Of a stretch of DNA of 64,000 nt, positions 10,750 through 20,193 are shown piece by piece; the stretch's first letter is position 1, and each line of letters opens with the position of its first letter. A program made the position numbers and the translations under genes. Source of the DNA: Stratiolaelaps scimitus (taxonomy: Eukaryota > Arthropoda > Arachnida > Mesostigmata > Laelapidae). The stretch is taken from positions 1 to 64,000 of the forward strand of contig JABWDB010000114.1 of assembly GCA_019614645.1 (NCBI GenBank), given 5' to 3'. The notes below the pieces were generated by a model that saw only the letters and a list, made by a program, of their open reading frames with translations, did no database searches and had not been told where the DNA came from.

Positions 10750-12425
10750 GACTGATTCAACTGGTCAAGCTCAATTTTCGCAATGCCTTCAACACGGTCC
10801 TCCGGGATCTCGTTCTGCGAGAGGTTGCTGAGCACGTCCCTAGCCTCTTCCCTCTGGTTGACCTGGTCTATCATTGCCCTTCCCATCTGATTATGGACAA
10901 CGCCGTCATCAGCTGCGAGTGCGGGGTCCAGCAGGGGGACCCGCTGGGCCCAGCCCTCTTCTGCCTGGCCCTCCAGTCTCGCCTACGGCTGTGGTACATG
11001 GATGATGGAACGTTGGCGGGTGATCGGCCACCGTCGCCTACGACGTTCAGCGAGTACTCGACTACGAGGGGCCCAGCGGCCTTGCCCTCAACCCCATGAA
11101 CTGCGAGGTCTTCTCTTTAGACGCGCACCCCGACCTCCAGCGGTTGCTCCCAGGGTGCTGTCTCACTCCGAGGTCGTCCCTCGAGCTCGTCGGCTCCCCT
11201 CTTACGGACGAGGCCATCCGGCCACTATTGGACCGTTGCCTCGAGAGGACTGCCGTAATGCTCGACCGACTGCCCCTGTTGTCGGCTCACCAGGGGCTGT
11301 TCCTCCTTCGGTCCTGTTTCTCGGCGGCGCGCATGCAGCACTTGCTTAGAACAAGCCCGGCCGGCACTGAGGCTTCAGGCCTTCACGCTCATGACGACAT
11401 GGTGTTGGACGCCCTGATCACGATCCTGAACCTCCAGCTTCCTCCGGCAGCGGCGTCGCAGGCTACCCTTCCGGTTCGCTACGGTGGTCTCGGCATTCTC
11501 AGTGTACACCGCTTGGCTGACGTTTGCTACGCAGCGTCGCTTACGGCGGTTGCCGACATGGTTGCTACAGTCCTCCCCCCCGAAGCTCTCGCCCACTTTT
11601 CCGCTTCCCGTGAAGCTACCCTTGGCCAGACGGGCGTCCGCGCCCGGGTCCCTCAGGACAAGCAGAACAAGCAGCGGGTATGGTCTGATGCCCTCGACAA
11701 GGAGCTGCGGGACTCCCTCCTGGCCTCAGCGCCACACGTTGCTGACCAAACTCGCCTCCGGGCTTTCGACAGGCCTGGTGCGGGGGCATGGCTCCACGCG
11801 CTGCCCTCCTCGTCCTTTGGCACTGCTCTCGACGATCTCTCCCTCCGCTTCTGCGTGCGCCCCCGCCTCGGGGCCCCTGTGGTTGAGGCCCACAGCTGCG
11901 AGCCGGTCAGCGCCGGTCGCCATCCGCGACACACGATGCTTCAAGACACGCTCGTGAGGACCCTCCACTCCGCCGGTATCCCTTGCACAAGGGAGCCACA
12001 GGACCTCGACACTTCCGACGGGCGCCACCCTGACGGCCTCACTGTTATCCCCTTCCACCGAGGCCAGCACCTCGTTTGGGACGGCATGGTGGTCGACACT
12101 CTAGCACCTTCTTATGTCAACCACTGTGCAACCACCCCCGGTTACGCGGTAGCGCGTGCGGAGCGGGCCAAGCTAAGGAAGTACGCAGCACTCCAGGCCA
12201 CCCACCTTTTTTCTCCCCTTGCTTTTGAAACCTTAGGCGGGCACGGCCCCCTCACTGCGAACTTCCTCGAAGGGGTCTACCATATCTGCAATGCCTGTCC
12301 CTCGCTGTGCAGAGAGGCAATGCCATCGCCTTCCTCGGGACAATGACGGCCTCAGCCCCGGTCCCTGCTAATCTCCCCCATAATTCCTAGAAATAATTCC
12401 TAATTACTGTGTGTTTGAATAAATT
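10750..12425 (+). pseudogene. LINE-B: RLE-type non-LTR retrotransposon, RT and endonuclease remnant
   Basis: The reading starts near 10761 with a reverse transcriptase motif A region (KLNFRNAFNTVLRDLVL). It continues through CGVQQGDPLGPALF and the catalytic WYMDDGTLAG at about 10991-11020. A 1-bp frameshift near 11025 moves the frame to that open until 12346. The C-terminal part has GRHPDG, then HLVWDGMVVDTLAP and AERAKLRKYAAL, resembling the PD-(D/E)xK restriction-like endonuclease of R2/NeSL-type LINEs. The cysteine knuckle normally between RT and endonuclease appears deleted near 11890-11930. The 3-prime UTR ends TGTTTGAATAAAT. The copy is 5-prime truncated and dead. I infer the clade from motifs. 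Similar proteins are annotated in ticks. Confidence 0.75.
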
Positions 12426-13007
12426 GTTCTAATACGTTGTATACTGGAGGTTTAATATGAGAGAACAAACTCATAACATGTTTGTATTTCTAGGTTAGTC
12501 AGGTAACATCGTTCGTTCACTAAAGCACAAATCATCATTATACATTTATCCAATGTATATACATTTTAAAAAGTTTATATATATTATATATATATGTATA
12601 TATATATATAATATATATATATATTGGGGTCACATGCATCGCACGATTATTATCTAAAAGTGCTAGTCAAAGATGATGATGATGCTGGGCAAGACACCAT
12701 TTATCTTTGGCATATTCCGTCGGACTTTAAATACACGCAGGCCACTAATGGTAGCCTGAGTCCTTGATAGTCCAACCTCGTGATCAGGTTCACATTGATA
12801 TATAGCTATATTGAGGTAAAAAGCTCCAAAATGTTTTGTTCAGCGTAACTCTAATATATTTGTATGTTCAACAATCTAAAACCTCAATGAATATATACAT
12901 TTCGATTTTCCCTTATCTCTACAATATAAAGATACTAATAAATTCTATATTAACATTCAGTTGTCCAAAAGTAATCATAATTATTTGTTATTTTTTAACA
13001 TTATAAT
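12426..13007. repeat. Spacer with (TA)n tract
   Basis: An imperfect (TA)n run occupies about 12574-12624. The rest is AT-rich sequence with no supported gene. Confidence 0.6.
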
Positions 13008-13055
13008 CAAGGAACGAGACGCCCAGTGTGGATTGTTATGGGTTGTTCTGCCAAT

Positions 13056-13127
13056 CAAAACTGTTTTTCGAGCTGACCCTCAGCTGTTCCCTTATCTGAC
13101 AGGCCTCAGCTCGTAACCTTTCCTTTA
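13056..13127 (-). mobile_element. Hairpin retroposon (HR family) copy 3, 72 bp
   Basis: It is flanked by a 13-bp duplication with one mismatch: TTGTTCTGCCAAT at 13043-13055 and TTGTTCTTCCAAT at 13128-13140. The related locus at 63064-63140 lacks the insert, so an unoccupied paralogous site is present in this window. Core and orientation match the other HR copies. Confidence 0.85.
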
Positions 13128-13368
13128 TTGTTCTTCCAATTAGAATAAGCCATTATGGATGTACCCTCGGAGCTGGACGTACCAGCATAGTTTTATCGCG
13201 GACGAATTTTTTCCTTGGTTGTTCAGGGGTTCGAAATGATACCGAATGACAAGCTCATAATGTTTCTGTTTTTCAGCCTTAACTCTAATTTATTAAATGT
13301 TCTACAATCTAAAACATCAATGAATATATACATTTGGATTTTCTCTCGTTTATACTATATACACGTTC

Positions 13369-13500
13369 ATGTTGTTATTGCTGCTATTGTTGTTGTTGGT
13401 GATGCTGTTGCTGCTGCTGTTGTTGTTGTTGGTGATGCTGCTGCTGCTGCTGCTGCTGTTGATGGTGCTACTGTTGTTGTTATTGTTGTTGTCGTCGTTG
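13369..13500 (+). repeat. (GTT/GCT)n microsatellite in arm A
   Basis: A trinucleotide tract of GTT and GCT units with GAT interruptions. On the minus strand it reads CAA/CAG and supplies the last codons and stop of the exonuclease frame of copy A. The homologous tract in arm B is over four times longer. Confidence 0.9.
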
Positions 13501-14504
13501 AATTTGACAACAACAGGCCTTCAGTATATCACAATCGTGCAGGGCATCGTGGACACCATCGCGCTGGGCTCCGAGTAGTCTGGAAACATTAAAAAATTAT
13601 TTAGTATCTTGTGTAAACCCAACAGACAGGAGCTTTTATAAATAAGATCAATAGCATTTGTCCTCAGAAGAGTAAAGGGGGTTCATTGCAAGGTCACCTG
13701 GTCAGCTTCACAAATATTGAAAAGCATAAAAACGATACGGGTAGTTCCTTGTTTAGATTCGGATACAAGTGAATAATCCATTTATCAGCGAATTTACCTA
13801 AATAAAACGTCTTCGTCTCCTTTCTTACCTGTTGCTAATGGCATCAAGCCCATAACCGGTATCCCGCCAGCCTCCGAAATATGTATCCGCATACCGGCGA
13901 AACACGGTCAAGGTCTCAATCAGCACACAGGATCTGAGTCCAAGAGATAGCTGATTCCTCAGCATCTCCTCCCGGAGGAGGGGGAAATCGAATTTTTTCC
14001 CCCCGTGCGCTACAATATAGAGTTGACCAAATATTGGCAACGATCCCAAGAAGGCCACGAACATGGGCAATACCTCCTCGATTGATGGGCAGCCTTCGAG
14101 ATCAGCCAGAGTTAGCCCTGAAAGTTCATGAAATAGAAACACGTTAGTGAGTAGGTTGTTAACTTCAACTCTCCAATGAACCCCTAACTGGCATGCACTA
14201 AACCAACAAGTCATATACGAATATAAACTTTCTGTTTGGAGATCAGATCTGACAATCTGCGAAGCAGAAGTTCGATCGTACTCAAAGCCATAGCGCACAC
14301 TGAACTTATCTATAACACGTGCTCACCTGTGACCATTGCAGCGGCTTCATCAATTTCCCTTTGGGGGTTCACGTACTGTGAGAACCTCGCAATTTCGCTG
14401 AGGCTCGCGTCCAGCACACAAGCCACAGCACCGATTTGTGTTATACGAATCGGTGCCGTGAAACCTGTGGCTTCAAGGTCGAGGAAGACGACTATGGAAC
14501 TCAT
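13480..14504 (-). CDS. DEDDh 3-prime-5-prime exonuclease, TREX-like, copy A (three exons, intact)
   Basis: The exons are 14504-14327, 14117-13829 and 13579-13480 on the minus strand. They have GT/AG introns and join in frame into 188 codons. All DEDDh residues are visible: Exo I FLDLEATGF with D9 and E11, Exo II VAHGGKKFDFPLL with D103, and Exo III HDALHDCD with H166 and D171. The FxDLEATG and VAHxGxxFDFPLL signatures are those of TREX-type DNA exonucleases, so I infer degradation of DNA 3-prime ends. At 188 residues it is shorter than a usual TREX core. The last codons after CCCQI come from the microsatellite and end at TAA 13482-13480, replacing a 22-residue end seen in the other two copies. 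I chose the ATG at 14504 because the Exo I strand starts three residues later. It may be a host gene or cargo of a mobile amplicon. Confidence 0.7.
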
Positions 14505-15079
14505 CTTCGGTTGCAAGGCTCGTTGCTGCTGTAGTGTAATTCGTTTCGACGATGTTCTCGTGCTGGTTATGGCTATAGATTTTACTTCTCAGCATTTTAT
14601 GTTCTCGAAACCCTGAATTCGGGAGAGGGGGTCAAAGTCGCTCTCAGTATGGCGAGAGGGATGAGAGGTGTCTACCAGAGAAATAACCCCCAGAGTTAAC
14701 ACCTCAAATTGAGATCGATTAATTAAGATCCAATGTAAATGGGAGAGAACCGTTGCGATTGAAATGACCTCGCAGGTGTTCCGAAATGGATTAGATGTGT
14801 CAACTTGTCTCATGTTAGGGTTTTAAGTTCTTTGTGAATGGGTATTAGCACCATCACTGAAGATGTATAACACAAAAATTCAAGATGGTTGAAGATATTT
14901 TTGTGAGCTTTGAGGGCAAGACGATTGTGTTTTCTAGGCCTTCGCTCCTGCAGATATATTTTTCGACAAAGTTCTGCCCCGTTAGCTGCTTAGTAGAATA
15001 ATAGCTATTCGACTTGAAACTATTACTAGTTTACTTGTAAGTATCCCGACTGTCGTAACCATTCTCTTAACCCTGATAC

Positions 15080-15221
15080 AGATGGAGAGCTTGAAGACCT
15101 AAGTCTCTGGCTGCAAAAAGCTGGAGGCCGCAGGTTCGAGCTCCATAAAGTGACATATAGGAGAACTTAAGCATTCTATGCAGTTCCTTTAATAAATCAA
15201 TAAAGCCTTACCTTACCTTAC
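15080..15221 (+). mobile_element. SINE1 copy in arm A
   Basis: A tRNA-derived head with a B-box-like GGTTCGAGCTCC near 15133 is followed by GAGAACTTAAGCATTCTATG, CAGTTCCTTTAATAAATC and a CTTACCTTACCTTA tail. The same SINE sits at the mirrored site of arm B (17540-17625), so it was present before the duplication. Confidence 0.8.
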
Positions 15222-16085
15222 ATATTCCTTAGACTAAAAAATGACAACTTAGACTAACATGGCACTCTAATTCGCTTATTATGTGAGATGCATTGTTATG
15301 AAGAACAGACTCAGATCGCGCTTAAACGACATCTTCCCTGCAAAATCCTGCTGGGGGTGCTCTGACGAAGATTTCAAGGCTGTCGAGTCAAACCACCATA
15401 TGGGAGAATCCAAGCGGCCGAAATCGCCACAGGCACGTCCGTTTGAGTGATACCAGATATGAGACCCAAAGCTTAACAGGTTCGTCCCCTGGCTGTGACT
15501 CGCCAATTTCGTGGATTTTATTTATTTCATATCAGCTGACCATAACACTTTCTATGACGCCGGCCATGACAGATGACACCTGGAAACTTAGCGGCAGAGC
15601 AAACACGCACCATATCACTAGGTTCGCCGTACACGGCTTCCACCACCTTGTATGTCAATCCGAGGGATACCACGACGCAAATGATCGTTGTAAAAGTACA
15701 TTTTGCGGATCTAAATGTTGTAAATATCATGCGGGCGAGTGCAATCAACGAAGATCACTGAACCATTTGATGAAATTGAGCGTAGATAATAACAACAACA
15801 ACGACCGAACTCTCGCCACAGCGACTGGCGGAAGCACATTGTAACATATTTATAAACCACCACACTGTCTGTAAAATAGGTATATTAAAATATTACACAA
15901 TTCGTGTGAATAAAAAGAGAAGCTGACCATAGCACGACTCCGACTCAGAATGCAGGCTATATATTCGCGTCCATAGTAGAATAAATTATACTCAAAAGAA
16001 GTAACTGTTAAAATAACAATAGTCACAAAGCTCTTCGTCGTTGTAATTTCAACTTCACTTGTTCAGTTTCGGACGGTTGAACTCG

Positions 16086-17127
16086 ACGCTTAATGCTGGA
16101 CGATTTCAAGATTCATTTGGTTTGATTTATGATTTGATTCATGCTGCACAAGTTGGCCATTTGTTCCGGTGTACTTTACTTTGCAAACTTGAGAAGTGCT
16201 AAACTCAAGCAACCTTTGAAGCCCTGCATATTAATGAAACACTTAATAAAAAGTATTGCGACTGAAATACATATTGTGACGCTGAAGAGGTGCCAATCAA
16301 CTCTGTGGAGATTATTTTGTATTTGCAAAAGGAGTCACAAGCCATGATCAAACCGACACTCATACATGTATGCTAAATATCGTTGTTCCTTTCTTTACGT
16401 GACAGGTTTACATTTAAAGCAGAATCCAATATATATATATATATTATTTGTGTTTGTTATCAGCGAGTTCAATGCAAGAAGAGTTCAATAGCTGGTTCGC
16501 TTTTGAGAATTATTGTAAACAAGCATCAATTCCAATTCGTTTTTAATCAGGCTGTCGCTGGATCATAAACAATAGTTCGCGCATCGATCTTTGTATATTT
16601 CAGGCGCATTGTGGCTTAGCTATGATTCTCCCCCTTCATATAGTTATTGATGTTTTCATAATTAGTACTATCTGATAATTAGTACGAATGGTGAGCTACC
16701 TGAAGCAGCTACCTAAAAGTCGTGAGTGAGTATTACGGGCATTGTGTAAAAGTGTCTAATTTTCTGTTTCGACCTGTTTTCTAGGTTAACCCAAAGATCA
16801 ATCATGGCCAGTGGGCTTCACTGCTTGGGGGACTCTGGGAAAGAGATGGACTCTCAGCAGAGGATGGTTTTAGCAGGCAGAGGCGTTTTGTCATCCACGT
16901 CAACCCTACACTGGATTGGCCTTCTTTAATGAGATTAGAACGTCTCTGACGGTGTCCGTGAGTTCGAAGAAAATTTCGTCCTCTCAAAAAAAATAAAAGT
17001 CACATCTTCTTAGCATAATTCTCCAGTTTTTTGTTTCACGATTGTTGCAGCGTCAAGTCGTCGAGCGGCAAGGACCAAGCAGAACCTCTGGTCCAAACTA
17101 AGCCAAGCCATCAGTACCGCAGCGAAG
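16086..17127 (+). repeat. Spacer of the palindrome with repeat R1 copy 2
   Basis: This about 1-kb loop separates arms A and B. Most of it (16449-17053) is a second copy of dispersed repeat R1, also at 2478-3200. Near 16951-16996 it holds GTGTCCGTGAGTTCGAAG followed by a TCCTCTC-poly(A) tail, a signature shared with short retroposon tails at 52623-52670 and 36762-36812. Confidence 0.55.
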
Positions 17128-17539
17128 ACTTCAAACGTCCGAAACTGAACAAGTGAAGTTGAAATTACAACGATGAAGTACTCCGTAACTATCGTTTTTT
17201 TAGCAGTTACTTCTTTTGACTATAATTTACTATTAAATTATAATATTTGTACGAAATTGGCGAGTCACAGCCCGAGGACGAACCTGTTAACCTTTGAGTA
17301 TCATATGTGGCATCAGTCAAACTGATGCGCCTGAGCCGATCTTGCCAGCTTGGACTCTCCCATTTGAGGGTTTAACTCGAGAGCCTTGAAATTTTCCACA
17401 GAGCACCCCCAGCAAGATTTTGCAGGGACCATGTCGTTTAAGCGCGGTCTGAGTCTGTTCTTCATAACAATGCATCTCACATAATAAGTGAATTAGAGTG
17501 CCATGTTAGTCTAAGTTGTCATTTTTTAGTCTAAGGAAT

Positions 17540-17625
17540 ATGTAAGGTAAGGTAAGGCTTTATTGATTTATTAAAGGAACTGCATAGAATGCTTAAGTTC
17601 TCCTATATGTCACTTTATGGAGCTA
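17540..17625 (-). mobile_element. SINE1 tail in arm B
   Basis: This is the reverse-complement counterpart of the arm A SINE1, with the same CTTACCTTACCTTA-type tail and GAGAACTTAAGCATTCTATG block. The tRNA-like head is missing because of a deletion that also removes roughly 330 bp present in arm A; the junction is at about 17626-17630. Confidence 0.75.
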
Positions 17626-17916
17626 TCTAATCCATTTCGGAACAACTGCGAGGTTATTTCAATCGCCTCGGTTCTCTCCCATTTTACATTGGATCTTAAT
17701 TGATCGATCTCATTTCGAGGTGTTCACTCTGGGGGTTTTTCTCTGGTAGAGACCTCTCATCCCTCTCGCCATACTGAGAGCGACTTTGACCCCCTCTCCC
17801 GAATTCAGGGTTTGGAGCACATAAAATGCTGAGAAGTAAAATCTATTGCCATAACCAGCACGAGAACATCGTCGAAACTAATCACGCTAGAGCAGCAACG
17901 AGCCTTGAAACCGAAG

Positions 17917-18990
17917 ATGAGTTCCATAGTCGTCTTCCTCGATGTTGAAGCCACAGGTTTCACGGCACCGATTCGCATAATACAAATCGCTACTGTGGCT
18001 TGTGTGCTGGACGCGGGCCTTACCGCGGGAAGTTGCGAGGTTCTCGCAGTACGTGAATCCCCAAAGGGAAATTGATGAAGCCGCTGCAATGGTCACAGGT
18101 GAGCACGTGTTATAGATAAGTTTAGTGTGCGCTATGGCTTTGAGTACGATCGAACTTCTGCTTCTCAGATTGTCAGATCTGATCTCCAAAAAAGTCTATA
18201 TTCGTATATGACTTGTTGGTTTAGTGCATGCCAGTTAGGGGTTCATTGGAGAGTTGAAGTTAACAACCTACTCACTAACGTGTTTCTATTTCATGAATTT
18301 TCAGGGCTAACTCTGGCTGATCTCCAAGCCTGCCCATCAATCGAGGAAGTATTGCCCATGTTCGTGGCCTTCTTGGGATCGTTGCCAATATTTGGTCAAC
18401 TCTATATCGTAGCGCACGGGGGGAAAAAATTCGATTTCCCCCTCCTCCGGGAGGAGATGCTGAGGAATCAGCTATCTCTTGGCCTCAGATCCTGTGTGCT
18501 GATTGAGACCTTGACCGTGTTTCGCCGGTATGCGGATACATATTTCGGAGGCTGGCGGGATACCGGTTATGGGCTTGATGCCATGAGCAGCAGGTAAGAA
18601 AAGAGACGAAGACGTTTTATTTAGATCAATTCGCTGATAAATGGATTATTCACTGGTATCCGAATCTAAACAAGGAACTACCCGTATCGTTTTTATGCTT
18701 TTCAATATTTGTGAAGCTGACCAGGTGACCTTGCAATGAGCCCCCTTTACTATTCTGAGGGCAAATGATATTGATTTTATTTATAAAAGCTCCTGTCTGT
18801 TGGGTTTACACAAGATACTAAATAATTTTTTAATGTTTCCAGACTACTCGGAGCCCAGCGCGATGGTGTCCACGATGCCCTGCACGATTGTGATATACTG
18901 AAGGCCTGCTGTTGTCAAATTATCGGGTACTTCAGTACATTTATCACCTCCCCACGAATTCAGCAATGGCCTGATCTTCAACTTCCGTGA
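17917..18990 (+). pseudogene. DEDDh exonuclease copy B (frameshifted in exon 1)
   Basis: The exons correspond to 17917-18098, 18305-18593 and 18843-18990, and all splice sites match copy A. Exon 1 is 182 nt against 178 in copy A: a 4-nt gain near 18018-18034 shifts the frame and creates an early stop. Exon 2 is open and keeps VAHGGKKFDFPLL. Exon 3 keeps HDALHDCD and ends PDLQLP-TGA, which is probably the original C-terminus. Exo I reads FLDVEATGF. Unless another start is used, no full enzyme can be made from this copy. Confidence 0.75.
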
Positions 18991-19021
18991 GAACTCGGAT
19001 ATCGCGCGTCCAAATGCTGAC

Positions 19022-19615
19022 AGTAGCAACAACAACAACAACAGCAGCAGCAGCATTACCAACAACAACAACAGCAGCAGCAGCATTACCAACAACAACA
19101 ACAGCATCACCACCAACAACAACAACAGCAGCAGCATCACCAACAACAACAGCATCAACAACAACAACAGCATCAACAACAGCAGCAGCAGCATCACCAA
19201 CAACAGCAGCATCACCAACAACAGCAGCATCACCAACAACAACAGCATCACCAACAACAGCAGCAGCAGCAGCATCACCAACAACAACAACAGCATCACC
19301 AACAACAACAGCAGCAGCATCACCAACAACAACAACAGCATCACCAACAACAACAATAGCAGCAATAACAACAGCATCAACAACAGCAGCAGCAGCATCA
19401 CCAACAACAACAACAGCATCAACAACAACAGCAGCAGCATCACCAACAACAACAGCATCACCAACAACAACAGCATCACCAACAACAACAGCAGCATCAC
19501 CAACAACAACAGCATCACCAACAACAACAGCATCAACAACAGCAGCAGCAGCATCACCAACAACAACAACAGCAGCAACAGCATCACCAACAACAACAAT
19601 AGCAGCAATAACAAC
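19022..19615 (+). repeat. Expanded CAA/CAG/CAT microsatellite in arm B
   Basis: Nearly 600 bp of CAA, CAG and CAT/CAC triplets lie just downstream of the exonuclease copy B stop. Frames through it give only poly-Thr/Ala/Pro or poly-Leu/Val strings, and the Gln frame is broken by TAG and TAA. It is best read as non-coding or 3-prime UTR sequence. Confidence 0.9.
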
Positions 19616-19877
19616 ATGAACGTGTATATAGTATAAACGAGAGAAAATCCAAATGTATATATTCATTGATGTTTTAGATTGTAGAACATTTAATAAATTA
19701 GAGTTAAGGCTGAAAAACAGAAACATTATGAGCTTGTCATTCGGTATCATTTCGAACCCCTGAACTACCAAGGAGAAAATTCGTCCGCGATAAAACTATG
19801 CTGGTACGTCCAGCTCCGAGGGTACATTCACAATGGCCGGATATCGCGCTTCCAACAATTTTTTTTAATGTTTTCAG

Positions 19878-20025
19878 GCTACTCGGAGTCCACCGCAATG
19901 GTGTCCACGATGCCCTTTACGACTGTGATATACTGAAGGCCTGTTGTTGTCAAATTATAGGGTACTTTAGTTCATTTATCACCTCCCTACGAATCCAGCA
20001 ATGGCCTGATCTTCAACTTCCGTGA
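19878..20025 (+). pseudogene. Exonuclease exon 3, copy C (orphan)
   Basis: A 148-nt exon with the same length and phase as exon 3 of copy B, preceded by a TTTTCAG acceptor. It encodes GVHDALYDCDILKACC and ends PDLQLP-TGA, so the Exo III His and Asp are kept. No exon 1 or 2 lies immediately upstream. It could only be used as an alternative last exon of copy B, which is speculative. Confidence 0.65.
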
Positions 20026-20193
20026 GAATTCGACATCGAGCCAACATCTTGTATTGATGTTAAGTCAACTTTGGATGAATAGGCCGGATATCGCGCTTCC
20101 AAATCCTGCCATGTCTTGAAGGTGGGGTGGACTTTTCCTTAGCCAGACAAAAAAGACGCAAACAACAACAACAGCAACATAAATGTGTATATA

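Larger units (their letters stand above)
13008..16085 (-). repeat. Exonuclease amplicon, inverted-repeat arm A
   Basis: From about 13145 to 16085 this arm is the reverse complement of arm B at 17128-19833, with small gaps. Shared landmarks, in mirrored order, are the GTACC...GCTGGACGTACC block, the CAA/CAG microsatellite, three exonuclease exons, a SINE1 copy, TAACAGGTTCGTCC with GCTGTGACTCGCCAATTTCG, and the TTCAACTTCACTTGTTCAG block. Material at 13008-13145 is instead shared with 63064-63140. Arm B lacks about 15530-15970 and roughly 330 bp near 14800-15140 of this arm. Confidence 0.8.
17128..19833 (+). repeat. Exonuclease amplicon, inverted-repeat arm B
   Basis: This is the mirror copy of arm A. 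It contains the frameshifted exonuclease copy B, a truncated SINE1 and a greatly expanded CAA/CAG microsatellite. Its right end (GCTGGTACGTCCAGCTCCGAG, near 19800-19822) matches the left end of arm A near 13164-13186. It passes directly into a partial third copy. Confidence 0.8.

Noticed and set aside
18844..19771. Open frames of 210-275 codons in the CAA/CAG tract
   Set aside because: They are poly-Leu, poly-Val/Ala or poly-Thr readings of a microsatellite. The Gln frame is broken by stops.
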